From NCBI GenBank assembly GCA_003988855.1, contig QYAI01000048.1, positions 1 to 64,000 on the forward strand: 64,000 nucleotides of DNA. The letters run 5' to 3'. Each line of letters starts with the position of its first letter. The first letter of the stretch is position 1. The position numbers were made by a program, and so were the translations under genes. The stretch is from Arachnopeziza araneosa (taxonomy: Eukaryota; Ascomycota; Leotiomycetes; Helotiales; Arachnopezizaceae). Of the stretch, positions 33,633 to 44,905 are shown piece after piece. Below the pieces are notes generated by a model that saw only the letters and a list, made by a program, of their open reading frames with translations, had not been told where the DNA came from and ran no database searches.

Positions 33633-35781
33633 TCAAATCAACCCTTCTTCTCCAATACCAGGTAAACCTGTAAGGTTAACACCTAGTGGTCCTAGACCAG
33701 CCGCAGCCATATGACTGTTTAGCTTAAGATCTGGATTGCATGGAGGTGAATGTTGCTTATGCTTAAAGATATTAGTCGAGGTTGGGTCGAGGAATTAGGA
33801 CTTACATATTTAAGACCATTCAAATTTTTATATCGTTTACCGCAAACTTCACATTTATAAGGCTTCTCCTTTTCCATTCCGAGGGTACCAGGGTAAGGAG
33901 TGGAAGTTTCCGGGTTAACAATAGAAAAGGTACCGTCACCGTTCTCATGTAATTGTTGAGTATTATGACCATGAGTCTTGTGATATCTAAAAAGTTAGTA
34001 ATGCCTAATAGGATATAGACAACTTACTTGAGACCATTTTGATTCTTGTAAGCTTTTTCACATCCAATCACAGGGCATCTGAATGGTTTATGCTCTTCAC
34101 TCATCATCATTGCCGCTGCCTGTTGGGGATTTGCCATGGCACTCATAGCCATCATCTGTTGCTGTCGATATGCTCTCATCAAGTCATCATTATTGCTAAA
34201 TTGACCCTGGCTCAAACCAAATTGCGCGAATTGTTGTTGCAATCTCTGATTGGTGTAACCATTTGGACTATACAATCGTTTCGCAGGTTCATCAATACAA
34301 AGATCCAATGATAAACTTTCAGGACCCGTTCCAAAAGGAAAGTTCATGTTGCCCATCATGTTCATATTTCCCATATTCATCATAGGCATATTGAAATCAT
34401 CCATTTCTCCCGAAGGTGTTCCTGGGACCGAAGTATCAGGTGAGAATTGATGCTGTATCGGTTGAGCGCTGAGAGTAGGGGTGTTTACTGATGAAACTGT
34501 AGGGTTATTTTGAAAACCGAAGCCAGCCGTGGCAGGGGTAGGCGGTTGTGACGTCCTCAGTCCGGAATGTTGTAAACCGTTGGAGTTCAGGTTTAGATTT
34601 GGGCGTTGACCAAACATTGATTGTTGTGGCATCTGAACAGGTTGATGTGTTTGAATAGGAGTCTCTGGTGGATCATCTAGAGGTCCTATGGCATCATCCA
34701 TTTCCATATCTTCCACACCATCCATGTCTTCCGAGATCGGCTGAACATTCTTCTGAATAGGAGTTGAGGGTTGTGACTGTTGTTGACGCATCAATTGAAT
34801 TCCTCCAACCGTAGGTCCTCCTTGTGGCATCTGTAAACCTGAAGGTCTAGGTTGTGATTGTTGGTTCTGCTGAGCTTGCTGTTGAACTGTAGCCGCTGTT
34901 TGAGCTGCGATGGCCGCTTTACTATTCGGAGTAGAATTCTCTCTTGCTCTTGCAGCTGCTGAAGCGGTTCGCAATGATTGTGGCGTCTGTTGGGCATGTG
35001 CTTCTTCGTAATGTTGTAATAGATCGTGAAGGGTAGGTAATGTCTGGCCGCAGCAAGCAAAGTCTCTCATGAAATTTGCCTCGAGTTTGGGCAGATAAGA
35101 TGAAGAATGATAAGAAGGCGATTGATAGGGAAATGGAGAGGTACCACCCATAATGATACTACAAGGTCAGCGTCTGTCAAAGAGCGGTGGCGTAGTAAAG
35201 ACTCAATCGTCAAATCCGACGATAGACATCTTGCGACAGGAGACTTACTCATCTCTAATCCAACTTCCAACAGAGACGCCTCCCCAGCTCATTCCTTGAA
35301 CAAGGCTTCCAGCCAAACTCTCCCGCCTCGGCCGACCATCCGCATTCCTATTCGGATTGTTCATAGAGATGGGTTTGGCAGCCCCAAAAGAATCATTCCT
35401 CCCTCGACCAGCACCCGAATCATATGCTGTGCCACTCATCATGGCAGAGGTTCGAGTATCGGTATCGTGAAAGTTGGGTATCTTTTTGCCTTGTGAGGAT
35501 GGCGACGATGATGCGTTTCGAGTGGGTGTGGCGATATCGATAGGAGATGTAATCTGCATCTTCTTGCGATGGGGCTCGATGATATGATTATCGATGTTCT
35601 GGGGAGTGAGAGGTTGGTTGTCGAAGGGTGAACTGGCGTCGGAGTCGTCTTCGATAAAGCAGTCGGAGTGACCTGGACTTGCTGATTGCCCGCCTGTGCT
35701 CGTCGTGCCTGCGAATGGGGCCGTAACTTGTGCCGCTTTAGAAGACGTCAAGGCCGAAAACCAATCAGTAACAGCATCCAT
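33633..35781 (-). CDS. SFP1: Sfp1-like split C2H2 zinc-finger transcription factor, 657 aa, 4 exons
   Basis: Exons are 35781-35249, 35158-34028, 33986-33806 and 33761-33633 (introns 90, 41 and 44 bp). I start at MDAVTDWFSALTSS, the first ATG before the conserved region; the open frame extends 34 codons further but looks like leader. WGGVSVGSWIRDD crosses intron 1 into TSPFPYQSPSYHSSSYLPKLEANFMRDF, the conserved Sfp1 block with a non-canonical finger (CCGQTLPTLHDLLQHYEEAH). The middle is Gln/Met/Asn-rich. Two C2H2 fingers end the protein: FRCPVIGCEKAYKNQNGLKYHKTHGH and YKCEVCGKRYKNLNGLKYHKQH, each cut by an intron in its helix. In yeast Sfp1 drives ribosomal-protein and ribosome-biogenesis genes under TOR control; the same role here is inference. 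Confidence 0.94.
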
Positions 35782-37623
35782 AGTGTGTCGCCAGGGTCCA
35801 CAAAATCTGAGTCGGGCTCGGCTGGGATGGTGAAGGAGAGCGCAGCGCCTACAATGTACGAGAAGAAGAATAATCAAGAGCACAGAGCGCGGACGCGACC
35901 AGATGTTATATCATGGGACAGATACTCCGGCTCCAAGGTTAAGATGACTCGCCACGAAAGCTCGAGAGGCGGTCGAATCCGTTTGGACGGCTCCAGAGGC
36001 AAGTGGACTTAGTCACGGCGTTTGACGACCTCGGAACCTTGGAGGGATCCCTCGAGCTGGATCAGGAACGGGCTGGCGGCGGCAATGGATGGGAAAAGGA
36101 AGAAACGGTGAGACTGGCGAGGAAGGAGGTCAGGTATACAGCCCAAGTCTCTCCTTAACAGCGGTGAACGGGTTCACGCAACAACAACAACAATACGCTG
36201 GGGACACTTATGGACCAGATACCCTCGCTGACGTCCAAGCCTTGTAGGGTACATGAAGGGGTCCTCGATGGGAGACACTAGCAGCGGCGGATATCACTTC
36301 CTTTAGGGCTAATAACGACCGACAACTTAAGGGACCGTCTATGACTTTCAAGACTCGGTACTCCAGCTTGACATCTACCGTGGGTCGCATCTCGGGACGA
36401 ACATGCAATATCATTAGATCATGCACTTTCCAGCTCTTGTTACACACCATATGCACGCTTGAATCGCTCTCCAACTAGATGACCAGTCGACGATTCATGA
36501 TGTCGGCCTGCACCCTCTACATCAGCAATGCTCTATCCCGGCAGGTTGCCGTCGAACCCCGGTCTGATGTCCGCTTGGGCTATCCATCTTAGGTTAATGT
36601 AGGGACGAGATGAACAGCCTAAAGTGCTGAAGCCGTAGCAAAGCATGTATTTACTGCTTTCGGATACTTCTCAAAGCAATATAAACATTCGACGCCCTGC
36701 ATTATCACGTGTGGTAATCCCGTGGATTCCACTCTGTTACCATGTGGAAGTGTGGTGGAAGACTTGAAAAGCGGGATGAGAAGGATACAATCGGTGTTAA
36801 AGCGCCCAGAGAAGTAATCTTCTAGAACAACATTGGAAGCTCAGCATGCCGACCGGACCAGTGAGAGGACGAAGAATTCGTGAACACTTTCCTTTTATCA
36901 GAAGTGGCGTTTGGGTGGTGTGGCTAGAACACGCCTCTCTGTTCATGACCGCATGGCGGGATGAAGGTGGATGAAGGTGATGAAGTGTGGATGGACCGTT
37001 CAGGAGGTGGAATCTTGGAGAAGTAGGAGAAGGTTGTATTAATGTTATGCTTCGGAAGAGAATCATCGTTACTAATCGCATATTGTTGTAATCGGTGATG
37101 GCTCGGCTTGGGGCTTTCGGTCAAAACCCGCAGCGCTCGGTAAGGGTGCATAAAGTAAATCATAGTCGTGGGTTTATTTATTACATAGCATTTTAGGTTA
37201 CCATCTAAACCAAAGCGATTCTCTAACGTTGATGATGGTGTGAAGATATAAATCATACGATAATGTCGTTGATGTCATCCGGTTCCTGTGGGGAGCTTAC
37301 TTAACAAAAAGCTCAATTCTAAGCATCTCCGGAATTCAGTACAATTAAGCAGGTAATTCGGTGTTCAATACTTGACCAAATTGGTATAAATCAATTGACA
37401 TCCTCAGCGACTCTATTGATTCCAGACCACAATACATCAACTTTTACAACAGCGATCAAGCACGACGAGTATCGAATCTGCGATAGGCAGATTATCAAGC
37501 ACACTACATATAGCTGCATTAATCAACTGACGCTACAACTTTGAAGCACAACAATCGATTCCTCTCCAGCAATACATCTTCGAAGCCCTACAATCGTATT
37601 CCTCTTCAGTAACACATCACAAT
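35782..37623. other. Divergent interval between SFP1 and RCF2
   Basis: No supportable gene in 1.8 kb. It probably contains a long SFP1 leader. Near 37545-37620 the segment ACAATCG-ATTCCTCT-CAG recurs imperfectly about 45 bp apart just before RCF2. Confidence 0.5.
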
Positions 37624-38381
37624 ATGAAGATCCTCACGAAAGAAGAAGAACAAGCCCACTACAATGCCACATTAAAAGGTGGTCTTTTAGGAGGAGCTAT
37701 CGGCTTAGGAGTTGTAAGTCATCTTACCCCTCTCCCGAAATAATCCTAACAATCTAGGGCCTATCCGCTGTATCATTTGCACACCACCGCTTCGTCACCT
37801 TTCGACACCTCACTCTTCCCATGAAAACCTTCCTCGTAACCTCCTCCGGCACCTTTGCCGCCATCATCCAAGCCGATCGATCATCACGAGCCTTTGAATT
37901 CAACCGAGACCCCTCACGTCAATATCGAGACAAAGCATCCACCGAGCTCTCCGACCTCGAATCCCAGAAAACAACCTATGAACAACTCAAGGATTGGGGC
38001 AGGGAAAACCGTTATCCCATCGTAACGGCATCATGGGTTGCATCGATGGGCATCGCGCTGGGTCTCGTCGGACGAAATCCATATTTGACGAAGGCGCAGA
38101 AGTTGGTGCAGGCAAGAGTCTACGCCCAGGGATTGACAGTGGCGGTTTTGATTGCTACAGCAGCTTTTGAGGTTGGGGATGCGAGCAAAGGAAAGGGGAG
38201 ATGGGAGACGGTTATGGTACTGGATCCGAATGATCCTGAACATAAACATATGATTGAGAAGCGAATTCATCATGAGGCTTATGCAGGAGAGGATTTATGG
38301 AGAGACATGGTTGCTACCGAAGAGAGAAAGATTCAAGCGAGGAAAAATGTTGCGGTTAAAGAGGTTGAAAAGAAGAAATAG
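37624..38381 (+). CDS. RCF2: Respiratory supercomplex factor 2 (Rcf2), HIG1 domain, 237 aa, 2 exons
   Basis: Exons are 37624-37713 and 37758-38381 around a 44 bp intron. The start MKILTKEEEQAHYNATLKGG is followed by a glycine-rich membrane span (LLGGAIGLGVGLSAVSF) and a second hydrophobic segment. The HIG1 domain lies at about residues 110-180: YPIVTASWVASMGIALGLVG, RNPYLTKAQKLVQARVYAQG and LTVAVLIATAAFEVG. The C-terminal part is charged, ending in KKK. Family members sit in the inner mitochondrial membrane and help assemble or stabilise III-IV supercomplexes and cytochrome c oxidase. Confidence 0.93.
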
Positions 38382-38633
38382 AAACAGAGACGGAGTTAAC
38401 AGGAGAATGGAGGACTGCAATTTCAGCATCTCAAAAGTATGATAAAGGCTGTATAGTTAGGTGGCGTTGGATTACGGTCTTCACTGTATATTCTAATGAA
38501 TCTCAAAATCATAATCATCATAAAATACATATACTCGAAATTGATACAATCATAAGCATTATCATAAACATCATCAATCCAAAGTCGCTCCACTTTTAAT
38601 CCAACAAAAAAACATCGTCTAGAGGATATCGGT

Positions 38634-40202
38634 CTACACATCAATACTGAAATGGCTGATCTGACTGTAATAAGCATGTACAGCCAACTCCAAGATTCTA
38701 ACATCTCCAAAAACTTCTTGTCCATCAAAACCTCCTACCATGATAAGTCGACTATCATGAAGTACCGTTCCATGATAACCTCTCGGTTTAGGAGGTTGGC
38801 CATAGATCTTCCGCTTATCCCAAACCATTGTCACAAGATTCAGTAACAATACTTCGTTGGAATATTCCACACCATCATGTCCACCAATAACAAAGAGATA
38901 AGAGCCGACTATTGTTGCTGTATGACTGAGTCGTGGATATGAGAGTGGTATATGGACTGGAGAGAAAACTTGAGTTTCCACATCAAATACCCAGACATCT
39001 CGAAAACATTCTCCACCATCTGATCCACCAAAGATGATTAATTTACTTCCAACCATATTTGCAGTGTGATAACCTCTAGCTTTAGGCTTGGATTTATCTT
39101 CGGCGGAACCTGATGGCGCAGAAATCAATTTCCATGACATCTTATTCGTATCCGCAACATCCAAACGCCACACATCATTCAGAGCACGAACACCATCTCC
39201 ACCACCAAAAATATATATCCCGTTCCTCCATAAACATGCTGTATGTGCTCTTCTCTTGCTAGGTATTCGATCTCCACCAATTTTAGGCTTAGACCAGCGG
39301 AAATTCATTGTGTCCAAAACGTATACGTCGTTGTAATATGCTGGACCATCACCACCTCCAAAGACTATCAATTTCTTCCCAACAGCCGTACATGTCATGG
39401 CACGTAATGGAACTGGTATATCCCCACATACATAAGGGGAGGAGAAATAGAATGCATCAGCATCCAAAACATATAATTCATTGAAACATGATCGTGCATC
39501 GCAACCGCCAAAAATATAAACATTCGATCCGATAAGAGTAGATGTATGTGCTCTCAATGATGTATGCGAAGCCCCTGAAATGGGAGCACGAGACCAGTAC
39601 ATCCCGCTTGCCGGCGCCGGCTCAACGACAGGTGCTGTTTTGGGATCTGGTAACGGAGGGAATGGCACGTGTGGTCCTCGTGGAATTCGCTGCGCTGGTG
39701 TTGTATTTCGAGGAGCAGCAGGTGAAGAATTACCGGTGTTGGGTTTGGCTGCAATAGCTGAAGTTGATCGAATATTCAGAGGTCGTCGAGGATCTGGTAA
39801 GGTAGCAGGAAGGGCAGGAGTGGTAGGCACAGGAGGAGAAGCGAGTTGCTCCTTGTTGGAAGAGCTGGCATGACTGTGGGATGATTTTGACCCTGGTTTC
39901 GGGGTAGGTGAAGGTTTTGGAGCAGATGGAGATGAATGTTCCTTCTGAGACAATGATTGCGATCGCTGCCGTAAAGCTAATTCTGATGCCCTCTTCCTTC
40001 TATCTTGACTTTTCGTTGACAAGTGACCTGGTGTATGACTTCTTGTAGGTGGTGTAGGTTCTTGAGATGGTTCCGAGTCTTCTGGGATATCTTGAGGTCT
40101 TGTGTCGGATGGAGAGAGTTGAATGATTTTTTGAGATCGAACAAGCTTTCCTGTCTTCACTGTTGGTCGAGTCTTGTCGGGGGATCTTTGAGCATCAGCC
40201 AT
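38634..40202 (-). CDS. Kelch-repeat beta-propeller protein, 522 aa, intronless
   Basis: The first 200 residues are Ser/Pro/Thr-rich and probably disordered. Residues about 205-510 contain six kelch repeats, each with the hydrophobic strand followed by the double glycine: NVYIFGGCDA, KLIVFGGGDG, GIYIFGGGDG, KLIIFGGSDG, LFVIGGHDG, RLIMVGGFDG. Such propellers serve as protein-binding platforms. The layout is seen in fungal proteins linked to polarity or Ras signalling (for example Ral2-like), but this sequence alone does not fix a role. No F-box, BTB or signal peptide is present. Confidence 0.88.
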   Translation of the reverse strand: MADAQRSPDKTRPTVKTGKLVRSQKIIQLSPSDTRPQDIPEDSEPSQEPTPPTRSHTPGHLSTKSQDRRKRASELALRQRSQSLSQKEHSSPSAPKPSPTPKPGSKSSHSHASSSNKEQLASPPVPTTPALPATLPDPRRPLNIRSTSAIAAKPNTGNSSPAAPRNTTPAQRIPRGPHVPFPPLPDPKTAPVVEPAPASGMYWSRAPISGASHTSLRAHTSTLIGSNVYIFGGCDARSCFNELYVLDADAFYFSSPYVCGDIPVPLRAMTCTAVGKKLIVFGGGDGPAYYNDVYVLDTMNFRWSKPKIGGDRIPSKRRAHTACLWRNGIYIFGGGDGVRALNDVWRLDVADTNKMSWKLISAPSGSAEDKSKPKARGYHTANMVGSKLIIFGGSDGGECFRDVWVFDVETQVFSPVHIPLSYPRLSHTATIVGSYLFVIGGHDGVEYSNEVLLLNLVTMVWDKRKIYGQPPKPRGYHGTVLHDSRLIMVGGFDGQEVFGDVRILELAVHAYYSQISHFSIDV

Positions 40203-40698
40203 TGTGAATGTGTCTGTAATCCTTAGGGCATCTGCCGCGTCTTATTCTCATGGTCTGTTGAAGACCCACTAAGCTGAGTTGAAGATATTGTGGCTGGAGT
40301 TATGGCTAGTGTTTCGGAGGGAGGTCCTTGTTGTGGAGAATAAGTGCATCTAATCTAAGAGTTCATTGAATCCAACAAAGGTTAATGGTATTATCAATAA
40401 AGGCGGTAACTTGCAGAAGATCAGTCAGAAGTGTGATATATGACATATTACTGAAGAACATTCAGGAACAGGGAAAAGGAAGTCCACCCGTAAATAGAGT
40501 GCGGAGAGCCACAACAGGGGAAGGATTTGGAGAGTGGCTGAGGCACTAAGATAAGCTACGATAAAGAAGTGAGGGGAGCTCTAGCTGAAAATTTCAACTC
40601 CTTCAATTAATCTTTTGAAGTTGGTGAACACCTCTACCAAATATTTGAACGCGTCATTTAAATTTCATTCGAATAAATTTTTCGTTCAGTTCACTACA
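40203..40698. promoter_or_regulatory. Divergent promoter between the kelch gene and DUS3
   Basis: About 500 bp with no open frame of note. Both flanking genes start from its edges. No specific factor site could be assigned. Confidence 0.5.
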
Positions 40699-42916
40699 AT
40701 GATGGAACATTCTCTTCAGCCGGAGCGGTCTCTCAAGAGACCTGCGGATCAACAGCTGGAAGCAGTGCAATCACAGCAGCCAATTCTACCTGGAGACTCA
40801 GCAGTGACAATGGCAGAGAAATTGGAAAATAGGAGTTTCAATTCTAGAGAATACCAAGAACAACCAGCAGCAAAGCGCGTCAGGATGGAACAACAAGACC
40901 CAGAAATCCTAGGATATGGTCCAAAGCAAGTCAATCGAGTCGATACCCGTGACAGAGTCAATGGAATTGCACCTATAAAACCTGAGTACGTTTCCAAGAT
41001 TTTCTATTGCAGATCACTGACATTTGATGTGCAGATTTCTGATTCAAGTACCATCACAGCGAAACAATGCAAGTTCCATACCAGACGACGATGCTGCGGA
41101 AGGACGATTGAGAATAGATAGCAGGGACAGTAGAGACCAAAACAATGGAGATCGTGGTGGTAAACGTAAAGGCAAGAAAGAAAAAGGCCAAAATAAAAGT
41201 CGGGAATTTGGTTCCTGGTTTGATGCCATTCGACTCTGCAATACTCGAGCCAATTCACCCGAGTTTTCACCCAAAGAATGTAGTTATGGAGACAAGTGTA
41301 ATGCTTGTCATGACTTGCGTCAATATCTGAAAGAAGGAAAAAGAGAAGACCTGACAGAATTTGGCGGGGTGTGTCCTGTCTTTGAGGTCAATGGAACATG
41401 TCACGCTGGTTGGAGATGCAGATTTGTATCAAGCCATTCGAAAGAAGTCCAAAGAGAAGATGGTCGTAAAGAATTGGTTCTAACAGAAAAAGATAAATCT
41501 CCTGGTTCTACTGAAGCGGATTTTGAGTTTCGTAAAGGCGTCTACAACGTTGTTACCACCACTGAAAAGCTATCACTGGCGAAAAGACAGTTCAAGCTCG
41601 AACAATCCGAGAAATACTTGGAATGGATGGACCACGATTTTAAGGAAATGGAAAAGCTTTATCAAGCAAAGAAATATGATTCTTTAGATGCTCTAGCAGA
41701 GAATCGAGCCGTTTTCACGGATCCGCCACTTTTCCCATCGGAAAAGAAGAGGATATACTTTGGTCCTGAAACCCCAGTCCTCGCTCCTCTTACTACGCAA
41801 GGAAATTTACCTTTTAGAAGAATGTGTGTGGAACTTGGTGCTCAGCTTACTTATTCGGAAATGGCAATGTCAGTTCCTGTCATTCAAGGGCATAAACCAG
41901 AATGGGCACTGATGAAAGCCCACGAGACTGAGATCAGTCCACCTCGATACATTCCTAAGAGCATTGTGCAAGGTTATGATAACGACAAAGATTTGAAATT
42001 TGGTGCTCAAATATCTGCCAGCAAGCCATGGCAAGCGATCAAAGCTGCAGAAGTAATGTCTCAAATGCTACCACATCTTCGAGTCATCGATTTGAATTGT
42101 GGATGTCCTATTGATCTTGTCTATAAGATAGGAGCAGGATCTGCTTTACTTGATTCTCATTCAAAACTCGAAAAGATGATTAGAGGTATGAATGTTGTTT
42201 CTGGTTCAATACCTATCACAACCAAGATTCGAATGGGAACGAAAAACGATAAGCCTACAGCTACCAAATTAATTGAGAGGCTTGCCTTTGGAGGCCACGA
42301 GATCCGTGATAGACTTGGTGCTCCAGGCTGTGCTGCCATCACTCTTCATGGTAGAAGCCGACAACAAAGATATACGAAACGTGCAGACTGGGGATATATC
42401 TCGGAGTGTGCTGCTTTGATCAAATCTTATAACGATAAGAAAGATGAGCTGACTGATACTGTTAGAGAGGCTGATGAGAGAACGCAGGCTAATGGCGGAA
42501 AGATATATTTCATTGGTAATGGTGATTGCTACTCACAGTTCGATTACTTTGATCATATTCAAAATGCTGGTGTTGACTCTATCATGGTAGCTCGCGGTGC
42601 TTTAATCAAACCTTGGATATTCGAAGAGATTGAAAAGGGTCAATACCTTGATAAATCTGCAACTGAACGCCTAGGATACGTGGAGAAATTTATACGGTAT
42701 GGCCTCGAAGCTTGGGGATCAGACGAGGTCGGAATTGGTCAAACGCGCCGATTTTTACTTGAATGGCTCAGCTTTGCACAACGCTATGTACCTATCGGTA
42801 TTCTCGAACATCTACCACCAAACTTAAATGACAGACCTCCATCATACAGAGGGAGAGATGATCTAGAAACTTTGCTGGCGAGTGACAATTATCTGGACTG
42901 GATAAAGATCAGGTAG
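40699..42916 (+). CDS. DUS3: tRNA-dihydrouridine(47) synthase [NAD(P)+], 722 aa, 2 exons
   Basis: Exons are 40699-40985 and 41035-42916 (intron 49 bp). The acceptor at 41034 is chosen because an earlier AG at 41012 breaks the frame. Two CCCH zinc fingers lie at about residues 178-230 ([12 protein letters not shown] and [18 protein letters not shown]). The flavin-dependent barrel begins [17 protein letters not shown]. The expected catalytic cysteine is near residue 453 in [21 protein letters not shown] closes the barrel. Lys/Gly-rich linker [14 protein letters not shown] precedes the fingers. The enzyme reduces uridine 47 in the tRNA variable loop. Confidence 0.96.
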
Positions 42917-43492
42917 ACACTTCCCCCAAAGTTTAAGACTTGCTAATTGTTTAGTGAAATGTTCCTTGGAAAAGCACATAACGACTTCAAGTTCCAACCA
43001 AAGCACAAGTCAAATAGTTACGATATCGAGGCGGAAGGATGAGCGAGAATCTCAAGAGAACCCTTGCTAGAGGGCTGTGTGTTTGCTGTAAACTAGAAGC
43101 TACACGATAATTGAGCCCATAATAAACAAAAACCCCTTAATAAAGAGTATTTCGACGTTTGTTGTTTATCTCACGTGCAAATACCCTAGGCAAATCGGGA
43201 AGCCTAAGCGAATCATTTCTTGGAAGGAGCTGAGCTCAACGTCATCACTGCCAAAAGCCACCGAGGACTTCCACACACCATCAAAACACAACACCATTCT
43301 TGCAGATCAACTCAACAACTAAAACCAAAAATCAATTGCTGTGAGTATTTCCCTTCTACCAGTCTAGGCAAAGAATCTAGCAATATTAAACTTCACTTCG
43401 AGTTCGACAAGCTGCAGCCTGATCAAAACTAACACCTATTTGAACAGGCCACGATACCCTTTCTAATCTACGAGCACACGACATCCAACAAG
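42917..43492. other. Intergenic; leader of the BAP31-like gene
   Basis: A 70-codon frame at 43220-43432 lies in the leader and looks incidental. No other feature. Confidence 0.55.
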
Positions 43493-44307
43493 ATGACTCT
43501 CTACTACAGTCTCGTACGTTACCCCCTCAACTCATGCTCCATATTCATGTTGCTGCATACTGCTGCCCAAGCTCATACCTAAGCTCTGCTAACTCGATGG
43601 CCAGGTTTTCTTGCTGCTCGTGGCAGAGATGTCTCTTTTCGTGCTTCTGATCGTACCTCTTCCATTCACGATCCGCCGAAAGATGTTTACATTCATGTAC
43701 GCCCTTCTATCTAACTCCCGATCACACACTTACATATTCCAGCTCCGAAAGTCCACTGGTAGCAAAATTACAATATGGGATGAAGATAACATTTATCTTC
43801 ATCCTTATCCTCTTCATTGATAGCGTAAATCGTGTTTATCGCGTTCAACTTGAGCTCGCTGAGTCTCGTGAACAACAAGGGTAAATACCTTCTACCCCTC
43901 CTTTTCTAAGCTGACAGATCAGTAGAGCCGCCGTCCTCGGTCATGAACGTATGGAAGTTCAAGCTCGTAAATTTTACTCTCAACGCAACATGTACCTTTG
44001 TGGTTTCACACTCTTCCTCTCTCTCATCCTAAACCGAACCTATACCATGATTCTTGACATCCTTCGTCTCGAAGAGAAGGTTAAGAAATACGAAGGTGAC
44101 CCAAAAGCTAGTGGCAAGCAAAGTGATAAGCTTGCGAATGCTGGTGATCTTGGAGAGATTGGAAGATTAAAGAAGGAGTTGGCCAAGAAGGATAGAGATA
44201 TTGAGACCTTGAAGAAGCAGAGTGAGGGTTTGAGCAGAGAGTATAATGACTTGAGCGACAAATATGGAGCTAAGAATATCGATTCTACACCAAAGAAGGA
44301 TAGGTAA
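43493..44307 (+). CDS. BAP31/Yet3-like ER membrane protein, 210 aa, 4 exons
   Basis: Exons are 43493-43513 (only seven codons), 43605-43696, 43743-43880 and 43926-44307; introns are 91, 46 and 45 bp. MTLYYSLVFLLLVAEMSLFVLLIVPLP is the standard start and first membrane span. KLQYGMKITFIFILILFIDSV and YLCGFTLFLSLILNRTYTMIL give spans two and three. Residues about 145-205 form a coiled coil (EIGRLKKELAKKDRDIETLKKQ). BAP29/BAP31 proteins (yeast Yet1-3) act in ER sorting and export of membrane proteins. The tail ends KKDR, roughly like a dilysine retrieval signal, although not in canonical position. The 3' acceptor of intron 3 is the second AG; the first would place a stop in frame. Confidence 0.93.
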
Positions 44308-44905
44308 ACTCTACATACTTGACCTTCGTCTAACTGCGAGGGTGGAATCGCAGTTGCATTAGAAGGAAATTAGATCGTGGGATGCGGGAAAAAGTCACGA
44401 GTTATGTCTTAGATTCGAGGTTGCATGTGATAGCAGTTCTGGTCCTTTGTGTACATGCTGATTACGAATGTACTCTATCCTAGCAATGCGAAACATTAAA
44501 ATAAGGAGTTTTCATGATCTACGTAATCTTGATACAATGTGTTACTTTAAATTAGAATCAAGGTAGTTTTTCTTGAGATACTACTATACAGTGTTCAAGT
44601 TTGATCGAATTCTTCTTCAAAGCCTTTACTAAATTTAGACATTAAAAGCTCTTAGTTTTCTCAGAAGTGCGAAATTTCAATATTGTTCAATGTCTCTTTG
44701 TATCATAGACATTCAAATGAAATTTAATCACAGTTATTTTGCTAAGTGCGAAATGAAAAGTAACGCATATTCATTTTTCGTCCTCTAAAAAATGTGAATT
44801 TTCTTTTAAAATCAATGCTGCAAAAACCACGCGTAATCAATGCTAAATCATCTAGCCTCAAATTCGTACTGCTTTTGTAAAGCAATTAATGTCATCCCAC
44901 CAACC
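44308..44905. other. Convergent intergenic region
   Basis: AT-rich 3' flanks of the BAP31-like and DUF7918-like genes. Nothing else recognised. Confidence 0.6.

Noticed and set aside
43220..43432. 70-codon frame upstream of the BAP31-like gene
   Set aside because: Lies in the leader, no family features; at most an upstream ORF.
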